Under the pieces are notes generated by a model. The model ran no database searches, had not been told where the DNA came from, and worked only from the letters and a program-made list of their open reading frames with translations. Position numbers and translations under genes: made by a program. This document shows positions 21,173 through 33,808 of a DNA stretch of 64,000 nucleotides, in pieces (within the stretch, counting starts at the first letter, position 1; every line of letters starts with the position of its first letter). The stretch lies in contig OX438743.1 of the NCBI GenBank assembly GCA_949316235.1, forward strand, positions 36,797,242 to 36,861,241, given 5' to 3'. Source of the DNA: Oegoconia quadripuncta (Eukaryota > Arthropoda > Insecta > Lepidoptera > Autostichidae).

Positions 21173-23544
21173 CACTGCAAACGACACAGCGTTAATATTT
21201 GGCGATGCAATATTGTAATTTTGAGAAGTAGTCATTATGAGTTAATACGATTTAACATAAGTTCACTGTAGTCTAACATATTCATATACGGAAACATTAA
21301 AACAACCTTCGAAGTCGAATATTACGAATTTATCAGTTGTTTATAAGCGTAGATACGACATCACCACGCGACTAATGACAGGCGGAACTTGTGAACAATG
21401 TTTTGGCGAACAGCGCCCTCTGCGTATTTCATACATACTCGTAGATTACTAACTATCTCAGATAAACTTATTTCATATTATATGATTTAATTGAGCTATT
21501 CCAGGTATGTCGTATATTCCTGTTATAGTCAAAAAAATAAAAACTAGTACAAAAACATCCGAGTTTCGAAATTATTGTCTTCTAATCGTTTTCCTTGGTT
21601 AATTCACCTACGAAAATAGATATTTTGTAAGCTTAAGTCAAACGTTGACCAATAAAATCGGTTACATAGGGGGTACTGCTACGTTTGTCTTATTGTAAAG
21701 CTCTACCCATATTATTCAGAACGGTGCACCTCTTCATACTGAACTCAGCCTAATCCTGTAGAATATACCTATTATAAAATGAAAAATTGAGTTAAAATAT
21801 AACATATTATAGAAGAATTAATTAAATTAATTGATTTGCGATTCTTATAAAAATCATCATAATTAAAGTCGATCGGTTCTATCACAAATATCTAACTGAA
21901 TCTTAGATAAAGATAAAAAAAATACGCCCCGAATACAGAACCTCCTCCTTTTTTGAAGTCGGTTAAAAAGTAAGACTAAGCTCTAATAAGTTGTACGAGT
22001 AGAATTTTTTGAACATGTGCGAGTTAAGCTGAGCGCGGAACTATATGCAATCGGCTTCATTCTGAAGCGTTTGCGTGCGTAAAGGGGTATTTAAAAAAGA
22101 AAAGCGTTTGTGGCCTCACTTCTATCATGCAGCGTGATGTTTCTTTCTTTTTTTGTTTGTTTGAAATCTAACACTACATTCTAGTTAGTCATTAAGTTAT
22201 TGCACATTTTGTCTACCTGTAGGATGATTTGTGCAATAATGCAACCCCAGTTAATATAAAATTGAACGGACCCGCTTGCGACCCGACCTCACAGCATGTC
22301 GGGCAGATGCGGACCGGGTGACAATATAAAAGCCCGCTTTTTATTTTATCGCACTGAACTATCGCATTTATGCCGGAGCGGAACATTTACACAAATGTAT
22401 GAGGTTGGTACGCAGTCACGGCCCGCCCCGCCCAGCTGCTGCACAACATAATGTGCGCTTAGATTAAGAGCATCGTCGAATATTCGCAATGATTGCAGAT
22501 CAACCATACAATTTGCATGCAACTGTCCCCCTAAATATCAATTCCGTCCTCTACTTGAACTCTGACCGATGTTCGTGAGCACCGCAATTAATCGAGAACC
22601 GAGATCGTTAGCTCGGATAATCGGCATCCGTTCGTGATCGAGATCCGAATTCGATCCGTTATCGACCGGGCGACATGGCGTAATTTTCAATTTGGATGTC
22701 TGCCGGCTATCATTTGTTTACTGCTTGTGGCGTCACGGATTATACTCGAAGACCCACTGCAGTGAGCCACCGACTGGCCAATTTGACAAGTATTTCCACA
22801 GGTACAGTAAGAATGAAGTAGCACAAAACCCAACAGTTTTCTCAGTTTGATTTACTGTATCGTATTAACTCTGTTAAGCTAAAGTGTGATGAAGGGGGGA
22901 TACCGCATTCCGATTGGTGGTTGGTTGTTGTTTACGTGTCCTTGATCCAATCAGAATCCTATAGGCTGACAGGACTAACCAAGGGTAGTATAGTCGATAA
23001 TCTCTTCAGAAAAATAATATTTCGCGTTCTTCGCAACTATCCCACGCAATCCTATTACACTTCTCAGTCCACCAATAAGTAGATAGTACTTGGTGCTAAC
23101 TCGCCAATCTCTAGGTTGTTCAAAGTGGCAAATGAATATAGTGACCTGTTAGATTTCCATGCTGATTCAGTTAACAAGTTTCACAAAATCTATCAGGATA
23201 ATATTAAATCTGGTATAATTACAAACTAAGAGTTCATTTTTTATTTTATTTTCAAATCGTTATTCTTTCGTATAATGTATGACCTTTTGCAGTTGTATAA
23301 TTCTGGTATTACATATAATGTCTTAGTCATAAGTTTCTTATTAATTCAATAAAAAAATAAAATTACAGAATTAATGAAAAAAAAATCATTCATCATTCAT
23401 TCATTCTCTAATTTATTTTTTATTGCATGAGATTACCTGTAATTAGTTATAAACTCACCATCGATCAAATAATATACTTATTTTAAAACAATGTATAAGT
23501 GTAAATAACTGTTGGTAAATCTATAAAGAGAAAAAAAATCTCAC
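21173..23544. other. intron-like stretch with CpG-rich islands
   Basis: 21880-21970 ends with cctcctccttttttgaagtc, a common lepidopteran repeat terminus. 22262-22480 and 22560-22700 are CpG-rich; the first contains TATAAAAG at about 22325 and the second a cluster of CGAT/GATC words. No open frame of note. Confidence 0.35.
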
Positions 23545-23604
23545 CTCTGACCTACAGACGAACTCGCAGACCAACTAGTTGGTCCGTGGGGAATTTTAAA
23601 ATAC
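23545..23604 (-). CDS. candidate internal exon (60 nt, phase 2/2)
   Basis: A strong minus-strand acceptor (gcatgcttttCAG|) and donor (AGAG|GTGAGA) flank 60 nt. Only the frame that takes one base from the previous exon is open; one other frame has TAA at once and the third has TAG. Joined to the preceding exon it would give a Gly codon, then YFKIPHGPTS and a Ser-rich end (WSASSSVGQ), leaving two bases. The exact phase match with 34476-34633 is the main support. The next exon must take one base, which 9414-9467 cannot do, so an exon is missing between them. Confidence 0.42.
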
Positions 23605-23939
23605 CTGAAAAGCATGCACCACATATTCTATCGCAAAGATTATATTATTACTCTTAATTCTAGTATTACTTAGTGAAAGGCAGTGTCCTACCTAACTGTA
23701 GGGATGTAGGACTGTCGATATGTATTGCTGACCATAAGATATATCCTATCTCAAATTATATAATAGTTATAATCTTTATGTTTTATTAGAAGACTGGCAG
23801 AATACCACATATACTAATTTGACTCATAAACTTATTACGGCATTCGTTCTACTATCACACATTGAAAGGAATATGCCCTTTTACCAATCAATTTGTGTAA
23901 GAAAACAAGACAGCTGGGTTCTGGTTGAGCGCGATTAAA

Positions 23940-24010
23940 ACTTCGACCATGCACTTAACATCAGCTGTGACTGAGATCAAACGCTTCCCTATTGTGTGTA
24001 AAAACCGTTT
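23940..24010 (+). repeat. SINE type C, 3' scrap
   Basis: cacttaacatcagctgtgac, tgagatcaaacgcttcccta and gtgtgtaaaaa match the last 70 bases of type C. Confidence 0.5.
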
Positions 24011-27000
24011 TCACAAATGGTGGGTTACAGTAAACCTATTCGTCAGGTTACTGACCATTTAACTGAAGCTACAACCGCAAATAATTATACTGAGCATTTG
24101 CAGATGAAAAGTGCTATTATTATCTAAGGTTTTAGTTCCGGTGAACTCGTAAACGTCTGTATTATTGTAATACTTTCAGTTTTCATGGAAGCCCCGTATT
24201 AATGAATATTAAAGTGTCTAACGGTGACGCGGTGCCGCGACACGATCGTGCACTACGTAACGCGCTGCGTACGCGCACGCCTTTTGTTCTTTCGGCAATT
24301 AAGCGCCCGATGAATCACGCATCGTTTTTACGGCCTTTTAACATTTGTTAAGTATATCTTCAAGTATAGTGGACTCTAATTTTGCTTTTATAAATTTGGA
24401 AAGGTCGTTCAAGCTTAATAATAGAACAGTGGTAACTGAAATATCGGTACACATGTTTCTATTTCTTGTGTCTATATACAATCGGAAGCAATATAAGTAT
24501 CCAATATCTTCTATCTTGTATATAGTCAATTTTAAAGTATGTACGAGCAAAGGAAGAGTGAGGCCTCCTGGTACAAGTATCTTAAATAATTAAAAGGTTG
24601 GTCTCAACCTCTGATTTAAATTGATGTACGACTGTCATTTGAAAATAAAGATTATTGTATTTTTTGTAATACACTTTAGATATTTCATTTGTTTTGGTCA
24701 ATTTCTCCTGGCAAGCACTAATACCAGACCTACTGTGTATCATTGTAAAAGCTATATGCCCATTAAGTACATGTTCAGCATTTGAGATCGAAAGTGTCGA
24801 ACTTATCGAGTACTCAGCTGATTGCTCTTAAGGCCCTCTTTTCTATTAAATTATATATAAATATTACAAACAAATAAAACATATTTCGGACATAATCGCA
24901 TCTCTATTTTATGCCACTGAATACAAACCATCTAGTAGGCCTAAATCACAGGGTATTTGTATCTAGTGTTATTATTAATACATCCAACAAACTGAATAAC
25001 ATGTGATCAGCATTTATAATGGGACCAATTCTGAAGTATTGCGAAAACCATTATTTGTCATCGAGTAACTTTTAAACTTTTTAATGAAGCGGATAATTTG
25101 TTTTCCGAGGTCTTAGACGGTTTTTCCTGTTGGTCAGATCGATGGTTAGATTAGTCTGTCCAGTGGGAACAGTGAAAGAAAGTACATTTAAAGGGAAAAC
25201 TGTTTAAAGGCTATTCTAAATTCTATAATAAAAGTCCTATAACCACCTACGCCAAACTTGAGGAAGGAAAAGATTCTCCGTATTTTATAATAAAATTCAA
25301 GACATACATTTAGGTTACATAAAGTGCTGTTTTGTGATTCAGTTTTTCACAGATGGTATCAACTTTATCTGTAGGTACCAGGGCCATCAGAGCGAGCTTC
25401 ATAAAAGGCACAAATATTAGTCGTATTTTTACCTTTAAATTTCAATGTGTTTCCAATTTCTTCGTATTTTTTTATGGCAATTTGTCTAACCTGGACGCTT
25501 CTGCCTACTGGCACGTAACTTTTCATATGACTGAACTTGGAGTAATACCAGATCACTTGAAATAGAAAAGACAAAAATATTAATTAATTATTTAATAGTA
25601 GATTAGGACACGGATCACTTTTACTTGACTGCTATAATGGAATAAAGTTGGAATAAATCAAATTCTCAATATTTACAATTTACCGTCGTTTTTTTGACAA
25701 AACATCACTAAGAAGCAATGAAAAAATATTTTTTTATGTTATTTTTAATAGCCAAATATCAACATCTAAAAATATCTTAACAATTACAACCAAAGAGATT
25801 TGATTACAATGTACAATGTACAAAGTACGAAAAGACTTTTCGTCCGACCTGCCTCCGACCGACCGACCGACATCGTAGGCCTATACCAGAATGACGGTCT
25901 GTAGGTACTAACCAAATACTCGGGCCGGAGACAATAATTCACGTGGCACGTATAGATATTATATTAAAGATATCACAAATGCCCAATTGTCTATTGTTTA
26001 CATGGTCCCACCGTCATTGTTCCCGCGTCGGTAACTCATATTCCGCGCGGGCGCATCGGCCTCGCGCGGTTTCCTACATCTCCTATCGTAATCCAACGGC
26101 CTCATTACCGCTTCCTCCATAACATTCTACACTCACTAGGTCAGCGAGCAAGGGCGGTGCTCGAATAAATTATACAATTATGCAATGTTTACGTTAGTTT
26201 GTTAAATACCTACTATTATTAGTATTGTTACAGCATTGTTAGATTAATTTAAATAAGAAAACAAAACTGTTACAAGTCGTCATTCCGCAGGATATTATTC
26301 TACAAAATAATTCTACAGTCTACCACTACACAAATGATTGGTTGGGGCAAAACATTATTAAAATTGTAGGATTTCTGGAGTGTACAATGGTATTTATTCT
26401 ACTTTGTGAAATAGGACCAGAGGGTAATGCATCATAGGCCAAAATCTTGATTTGTAAGTTACCGATGCAATTTGAGCTCTCTCGCAGCAACATGTAATAC
26501 TCAATGCAACAAAGTACCAGCTTTCTACGCTGTATTTACTATGGATAATATATTTTCGCGAATTCTAACACGTCAATATTATCCTACTGCTTGAGGTAGA
26601 CCTTATGGCGTGCCACCAAGTGGGTATCTCATACTACGTTTGCCCAGACGTGATCTAGAAAAATTTTAAGAAATAGGTTAGACAGTCGCATGGTACAGCT
26701 TTTACAACTGCACCAGTTTAGATATCATTTTAAAAAAATTTGCCCCACCATGGTGAGACCAAATTTTTTTTGCAACTTCAAGACTGTTTCTGTAGAAAAA
26801 AAAATTTAAAGTTTAAAATTGACACCTAAAGTCTAATTAAATAACTTATAAATTGTAAAAGAAAATCCCCAACAACATTAATGGAACAAATAATTATATC
26901 GTCCAGAGATCATACCAAAAGATGAATATGATAGTGTTAGAAGCTAATAATATCTTACGGCTTAACCGAATTCCTTCAAACATGGCTAAGAACCTGTCCC

Positions 27001-27683
27001 CTCGTTTAATCTTTCAAATAAAAAAACCGCACTCAAGTCAGACCGCGCATTACCTACTGAACGCACAAACATACAACAGCTACAAAGACATATCACTCGT
27101 CGTTTTTCGTCGAGGGTTAAAAATCATCTAATCCAGCTCTTAAATTCACTGGGGTAATTAAAAAATCACAGTGTATATAAAGTAGAGACGACTTTCCCAC
27201 TAGATAAATAGAGGGCTCATCTTTAGGTCACATGGCGTAAAAACCAACCCCGGATTATTACTGACTTGCACAGCTACCTTTTTTGTATTAATCCCGCAAT
27301 GAGGCTATTACTGCATTAAACTATGAATGGGGAAGATCAAATTAATAACATATGTGCGTGCATATGCATTGTTCTTATAATCGAGTACTGATTGATGGAT
27401 GAGTTCATGAGAAAATCAGCGACTCACACAACCTAATCTGCCTATAATTTTGTACTATACGGTTTATATGAAGTTTCAAAGAGTAAAGTAAATTCTTTCT
27501 ATTCTATTTGTTATTTTAGTTACGTATGAGTTAATGTAGTGTCTTTTTCCCACAGGCGCTTCCTTTACCAACGCCGGTAAACTGATTGACCAATAAATGC
27601 ATAATAATGTTCCATTAAAGTCAATAAATTATATGAAATTGACTAGTAAAGAAACTGACCAGTGGTACGCTGATCCGTAATTC

Positions 27684-27940
27684 TGTAAGGGAAAACTAAT
27701 TTAAAGCTAAAGTAATTTCATTCTGGTTCAAGGTATAACAATTAATTTTTCAGATTGATCAGTGGGTAGGGCTCTGCCTACGAAATCAACAGTTGTGGGT
27801 ACGAATTTGCTGTAAGGGAAAGCTATTCAGAAATTTCATTCTGGTTCAAGGTTCAATTCATTTGTCGGATTGGTCCAGTGGTTAGTGCCCTGCCTTAGAA
27901 ACCAACAGTTGCGGGTACGAACTCTGCTGTAATGAGTGTT
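27684..27940 (+). repeat. two tandem degenerate SINE type B heads
   Basis: Two units start with tgtaaggga (27684 and 27811), each containing tttcattctggttcaaggt, then an A-box-like gatt(g)gt-ccagtgg and a B-box-like gttgcgggtacgaa. The period is about 127 bp. A segmental tandem duplication containing the SINE head explains this better than two independent insertions. Confidence 0.55.
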
Positions 27941-28143
27941 ACGAGTAGTGAGATGAATTCGCAAAACGAACGAAACGAATAATTACTAGAAAAATAAATA
28001 GTACATTCCGACTACCGTTTAACATGTTACCACGCCATACTCATCCAGGTTACCAGACTACCGTGCCGTCTCAAACCATAAATTTAATACATTTGTCTCA
28101 ATAATATTAATATAAAGGCGGCTCCCGTCTATTTAGACTTTTC

Positions 28144-28205
28144 TTAACTTTTTTATCCACAACGAGTTAGCCCTTGATCTCAATCACACCGGATGTTAAA
28201 ATGGT
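28144..28205 (-). repeat. SINE type C, 3' scrap
   Basis: tatccacaacgagttagccc, ttgatctcaatcacaccgga, tgttaaaatgg. Confidence 0.5.
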
Positions 28206-28887
28206 AAGAAAGTTTGCCAACCGACAGTAAATAAATAATTTGCAAGTAAATATGCAGAGGTATTAATCCCATTGCAGATAAGGGCGCGAACACGATGTAT
28301 TTAGTGGGCGCGTGAGACGCGGGCACGTGGAACGCACCGTTACCGCAGCGACACGCCACGCCTCGCGTGACATCGCGGTTCTTCGCACCTCGTCATCGAC
28401 TCGTACAAAAAGTCCTATTTATATTTATTATATGAATGGAAATATAAGATTAAGGAAACCTGGGAAGAAAATTTGAGGTACGTGTAATTATACGCTAAAA
28501 GGAGGGGTGACGGATTATACCGCGATCACTCCTGAGGGATGAGTTCCGCAGAACTGAATCCTAAGGCGGATCCAGGGTGGGTCATTGGGCCCCGTGATGT
28601 CAATTTATCTATCAATCCAGGTAGACAGTGACCTATTTTTCCTTTTGAGTCGGCTTTTGCTTTACCGATATGAATACACCGCATTTGATAGCATGTGATA
28701 TGGAAATCAGGGCTATATGTATAGACAATCAGCGAAACGTAAGAAAGTATTCTGTTTTTCAACCTACAAATTTCCGTAGCCGCGGATTGCCTGGCAGATA
28801 TAGCTTTTAGTAATAAGGCCGTTTAAGTTCTGTTGTTATAATTAGAAATGTTATATTACTTTATGCAAATTTTTTTATTTTTTTATT

Positions 28888-29045
28888 TTTTTTTATGTAA
28901 CACTTTATTGCATATATAAGTATACAAATATACATTGAACAAACATAGGATAGAATATACAATACACAAAAGGCGAGCTTATCTCTGTAAGAGGTTGCTT
29001 CCAGCAAACCCTCGGAAGGAAAAACGAATTTAAAGTTTTTTATTG
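28888..29045 (-). repeat. LINE 3' end
   Basis: Plus view: T-rich lead, cactttattgcatatataag, acaaaaggcgagcttatctc, tgtaagaggttgcttccagc, aaaccctcggaag. Same motif order as 40495-40640 and the reverse of 10264-10396. Confidence 0.55.
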
Positions 29046-29654
29046 CAGACAAAGAACGACACTTAAAATATAGAACAATAAAAATACATCACTGTGTAGG
29101 AACACAATTGACAAAAGACAAAACATTATGATTTATAGCAATAATGGATTGATTATAGGACTATATTATATATATGTATTATATAATTATGTATTTTATT
29201 GTAAAGTATGTTATAACCGTTGAACGTAGTCGTAGTAGCATTTTGTGGGATATTGTTACAATAATGTCGTCATTTGTATTTTTGCATATAAAATGGGTCG
29301 TTTAAAAAAAAATATTTTACCGTTTTTAAGCCCAGCAAAATCAAATTAGTGCCAAACATGTATTATTCTAACATTCAATTTCAAACTTCTTATATACAAC
29401 AAACTAATTTTTCCTTTCACGACTTACCAAACACGAGATATTGTCCGTAAGCTACATTCTTCTGATGTCAAACACATTACACGAAGAAGGAAAATGCTAT
29501 TAAAAACACCATACATCACCAGTTTCTATATTATTTCATAGACCCCACAGCTATAATTTTTAATACTGAAGTTGAGAAATTACGCTACGCTACGAAAATA
29601 CGGGTAAAGTTTGTATGGTAACTAATTAGGTAATATTAAAGTTGTATCCAGGAG

Positions 29655-29765
29655 TTGAGCGTTCGGCGTTTCATTACGTGATCGAATCAGGAATGAAGAA
29701 GTCGTCGTACGCCTATCAAAAGAGATGGGTTGGTCATATCCTACTCTGCCGAGAACCATAAACTC
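29655..29765 (+). pseudogene. decayed RTE-type LINE fragment
   Basis: cgtttcattacgtgatcgaa, tcaggaatgaagaagt and aaagagatgggttggtcata line up with the conserved RTE block 'VSLRDRIRNEE..R....K..WAGHIARR', with frameshifts. Short and heavily diverged. Confidence 0.45.
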
Positions 29766-31649
29766 GGTATTCTAGAGTTAATTTTGTACTGAATTAGCAT
29801 TGGACTACTATCAAACAGGTAGAGCTGACCTCAAACAAAGCAAGTCGATGCGTGACAATTATTGAGTCCCACTTCACCAGGCTCTTCGTCGAAAACGAAA
29901 ATAAAACCGCATTGAATTGATGTCTTGTGGCAAATTACAACGGCAGGAAAGAATCTCTGCCTAATCTAGCCTCAGCAGCTGCACTTAAATTATTTTTGGA
30001 GGTTTCCAATAGTCGATGCCGTTCATTCATCCAAGCGTAGCGGGGTCACAGAACTAGTACAAATTCAATTTTGCTATGCTGAGAATTATAAGTTAAAAAT
30101 TAATTGTTAAACTGTACATTGTTCTTGTTTGTGAATTCAACGGTTGGTATTTAACTTGTTGAAAATCGCGATGATTGTGTATCTATGAATATTCGGAACT
30201 CGTATTCGGGAACCCGTTTGTTAATACGTTGGACACACGACTGCTATTAACCGCCATACGTATATGACAATAAAAATTATAATTCACTATCCATCAACAT
30301 GCTGAGTCCTAGCTATCAGTACTTAACTGTACTTCATTATTATTAAATAAAATAACAAATTATATGAATGTAACACAATTATATAATATAACAAAACCTA
30401 GAAGTTTTGTGAGGACATTGTTGGTAAACAATTTAAAAATAAAAATTAGCTTTTTAGAAAAAAAATCAAGTTCCTTCCATTCGAGCATTAAAAGTTTTCT
30501 CACTCACAATTTATTTATTCGCAATTCAAACGTTTCAGAAACAACACTCAGAAATAATATAATTGACTCAGTGCGCAGTGTGGAATTACTTAGTACACCT
30601 AATACTTATTCATAACATTTAAGTCACTTAGTATAATTGAAGAAAATTCTCATTTTCATTCATCAATTAAGTATCAATTAAATTCGTACTTTGTGACGAT
30701 CATTAAAGTAATCCAAACAGCACTTATCGCACGTGGATTACAGCCGTATCATTTCAACCCAACCGCTGCCGCTGCTCGAGTCTCAAACTTTTGCGCAGAT
30801 TTAGGTTGGAAACAATTTGAAAATGATACACATTACATGGCACTATTAACACATTGACACCGAAGACGGTAAAAATAGAGAATAATATAATTGTCTCCAT
30901 ACTCCACTTACCTCATATTTAACACCATTTTGCACTGATGCACTCCGAGCGGTTCACAATGATTTACAAAACTGTCATTAACTAACACATTACACTGAAG
31001 TCCTTTGAAAATAGAGCACTACAGTTCCCGCAATTTCCGAAAGCGGGCTAGTTTCAGGTCCGAGAAATGTTTGTGTGTAATTGTTTGCGCGCGCGTCTTT
31101 GACGGCGGGTGGTGGCAAAGTGTTGGCTGTCCGTCACAGCCTCCAAGCGTGCCCCCTCATCCGCGAAATGCTTCCCGCAGCACTGAGCCCGGACAAAAGC
31201 GCGGGGGGGGCCTTAATCACTACCAAAACCATTTGGAAAAACAATCTCCAGGTGCAAACCGAAGTTGCCGTTACGGTTAATTCGTTCTATGTGATCGGCT
31301 GGTGGTGGACTTGGAAATCAATTATGGCTTTATAGGAACGGAGTACGTCATTTTGTGATTCTTTTTATATCTGCAACTGGATAGATCTTTCATATATTTG
31401 GTATAAGTACTCTGTGTTTGCCGAGTATACCTACACAATTTACCGAATTCGATTTTTATGCGAAAAAAATCTTTTCATTACGTATTTCTATCTCTAGACA
31501 CTCGAGGTTTGGCCTTTATTGTTTTGTTGTTCAAAAGTGAATGTTTAATTAGTAAATTATATTACATGATGTATTATAGAATAAACCTACATACCGGACT
31601 AGATACTACGTCCAAATGCGTATTAATAAGGATTTCATTTTTTTGGAAA
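29766..31649. other. intron-like stretch with a GC-rich patch
   Basis: 29900-30060 carries weakly coding-like text with internal stops that I cannot assign. 31060-31225 is CpG- and GC-rich (gcgcgcgcgtctttgacggc), unlike its surroundings, with overlapping open frames on the plus strand (31005-31280, 31081-31335) that are not recognised. It could be an alternative promoter or 5' exon of the minus-strand gene. Confidence 0.3.
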
Positions 31650-31817
31650 AATAAATATCCTTGTCACAGGTCCATCTAGTTCCACACTCAGCAACTAGGC
31701 TTGTATTGTGGATACCAGATGGTTGATATACTACACAAATACATTTTCTTTTGTGCGGGATTCAAACCCGCGACCTTGTAGTATAGCAGTCAGTATTTTT
31801 CTAACCTCTATATCAAG
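31650..31817 (-). repeat. SINE type A with internal deletion
   Basis: caggtccatctagttccaca, ggcttgtattgtggatacca, atatactacacaaatacatt, then directly gcgggattcaaacccgcgac and a degenerate A-box region. The middle segment present at 20204-20471 is missing. Confidence 0.65.
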
Positions 31818-32030
31818 TAGTATATATCAAGTATATATCAAGGGTAGCTTATATCCTTCTTTGACCCTGCAATTATCCTTGTACAAATAATTACGTCATG
31901 CGTCTTGCAACGACGTGAAAGAATATACACTTTACATACACTTTCTCATTTATATTATTAGTGTGAGTAGTATGATTAAAAAGCGTCCCAGAAGTACCAA
32001 GTAAGTTGGTGAATTTTCCACCAAAAATAT

Positions 32031-32462
32031 CCTGTATACAATACAAATACACTTTATTGCACAAAGGGAAAATATACATTTTACAAAACAATACAGAAAA
32101 GAGTATATGTATATTTCGGAAGGTGAACCGTGGATGTTGTCATTAAGTTGTTTAATGTATTGTATTGTATTGTATAATTAATTCTGTATACAATACAATA
32201 CAAATGCACTTTATTGCACAAAAGGAAAATATACATTTTACAGAACACAATACAGAAAAGAGTATATGTATATTTCGGAAGGTGAACCGTGGATGTTGTC
32301 ATTAAGTTGTTTAATGTATTGTATTGTATTGTATAATTAATTCTGTATACAATACAATACAAATGCACTTTATTGCACAAAAGGAAAATATACATTTTAC
32401 AGAACACAATACAGAAAAGAGTATATGTATATTTCGGATGGTAAACCGTGGATGTTGTCATT
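32031..32462. repeat. three-copy tandem repeat, about 153-159 bp unit
   Basis: Units start ctgtatacaatacaa at 32031, 32184 and 32343; the third is partial. Each holds cactttattgcaca, aaggaaaatatacattttac, gtatatgtatatttcggaag, gtgaaccgtggatgttgtca and a tgtat/tgtataattaat stretch. Units two and three are almost identical, so the amplification is recent. The minus strand stays open for 126 codons only because the unit lacks stops in that frame. Confidence 0.75.
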
Positions 32463-32569
32463 AAGCATTAAACTTTTAATGTTTCTCGTGTTTGATATAT
32501 ACTAGAGGGAACTAAGAATGTACAATATTTAAGACATATATTAGATACCCTAAACCCATTTTAACCGCC

Positions 32570-32885
32570 TCCGTATCTCGATGTAAACATCGTAAGGTTT
32601 ACAAAACGAAGGTCGCGGGTGCGATTCCCAGTGGAGTACGTACCAATGCTCAGATTGGTAGGTGGTAGGGCGTTTTTAAATGTCCGCCTGGTTGACTACC
32701 ACTATCTTATCTAAATCTGCGCCAAATATCGATATTGATTGTTGTGGTCCGGCTACTTGAGGTACGATAGCCAGTCCCCTAAATAAGTTGGGAGATACGG
32801 GTGAGCGTGCTTCCATCTTCAGCCTCATCTTCACTTAACATCAGATGTGATTCAGGTCAAGCGCTAATGCTAGAATTGTACATTA
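32570..32885 (+). repeat. SINE type C, full length, diverged
   Basis: Head cgcctccgtatctcgatgta, B-box-like gggtgcgattcccagtggag, gactaccactatcttatcta, ggtccggctacttgaggtac, agtcccctaaataagttggg, cttcacttaacatcagatgt, aggtcaagcgctaatgc. Confidence 0.72.
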
Positions 32886-33796
32886 AAAATATGTCCAGCA
32901 GCCAAAAGCCAACGTCATTGACAGTGGATCGCGCCTTATCGTAGCTTCATCATTATGAGTTGACGCTCGTCCCCAGTAGGACGTTAATAGACGGATTACA
33001 TTATCATGTATCTTTTTTTTTTAATTAAGGGATTTATTGATATTGAATACATTTTTTTTGAATATGATGATGATAATAGGTACTCTTTCTCTCTAAGAAT
33101 AATCATCCAATGTAGTTAAGGAAATATGGGAAATAAATTGAAATTTTCATTCCTTTGACACCACAACTTTATTAGTTTCTGTTGAACGTGCACAGTATAA
33201 TTTAAACTATTTTTAACTTATTAAATAAATTCTTCTTAAAATTTACGATCAATTTAATAATTTTTATATCCACTAGTAATTGCCCTGTTGTTGTAATGCC
33301 CTACCTCTCCAGTTTCTTGCACAGAGCGACCTTTTTGAGGCAAACCTAAGAGCCAGCGACATTGCTACTTTTTGGTCCAAACTACTTTAGGTCCTTATAA
33401 TAATTCCATTGACTCGAAAAGAAGAAGATTGCGTAAAAGGCTGATATAAAGTTTAAATTACCAGAAAATTAAAGCAAACGAATGGGTATTTCGCCTTAGG
33501 CTGCCAAAATAATTTCAACTTACATTTTTTTGACTTTAAATGCTTTGTAACATTGTTTGAAGCAACGTAGCAATATAAGCAATAAATTGACATCGAGCTA
33601 CGCTTTAACTACTGACCAATTGTTTTGTATCAGCCTTTCTATGTATCGGCCACTTGCTGCTCAATAATTCATCGGATTCTCTAATCCAGCTCCTATCATC
33701 TTCTCTATTCGAAGCAGAATGTTGAATCCGATCACTATTGAGGTCACAGTCATCACCCCAATTGTAACTTTCATAGGTCTGTAAAAAACGAATATC
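32886..33796. other. AT-rich stretch, nothing recognised
   Basis: No gene, and no convincing repeat apart from a short block at 32955-32990 (gacgctcgtccccagtagga) resembling a LINE tail. Confidence 0.35.
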
Positions 33797-33808
33797 AACA
33801 TTTTATAA

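Larger units (their letters stand above)
23605..28143. other. long intron-like stretch, few repeats
   Basis: A SINE C 3' scrap lies at 23940-24010, CpG-rich patches at 24222-24335 and 26030-26110, and a SINE-head tandem duplication at 27684-27940. Opposing open frames at 25353-25574 (minus: 69 codons starting MSFLFQVIWYYS) have no recognised domain. Otherwise unique AT-rich DNA. Confidence 0.35.

Noticed and set aside
29900..30060. Possible hAT transposase C-terminus
   Set aside because: A vague resemblance (LASAAALKLFLEVS) with internal stops; too weak to claim.
32081..32461. 126-codon minus-strand ORF with repeated peptide blocks
   Set aside because: The repeats are simply translations of the 159-bp tandem unit; tails and flanks are transposon-like.
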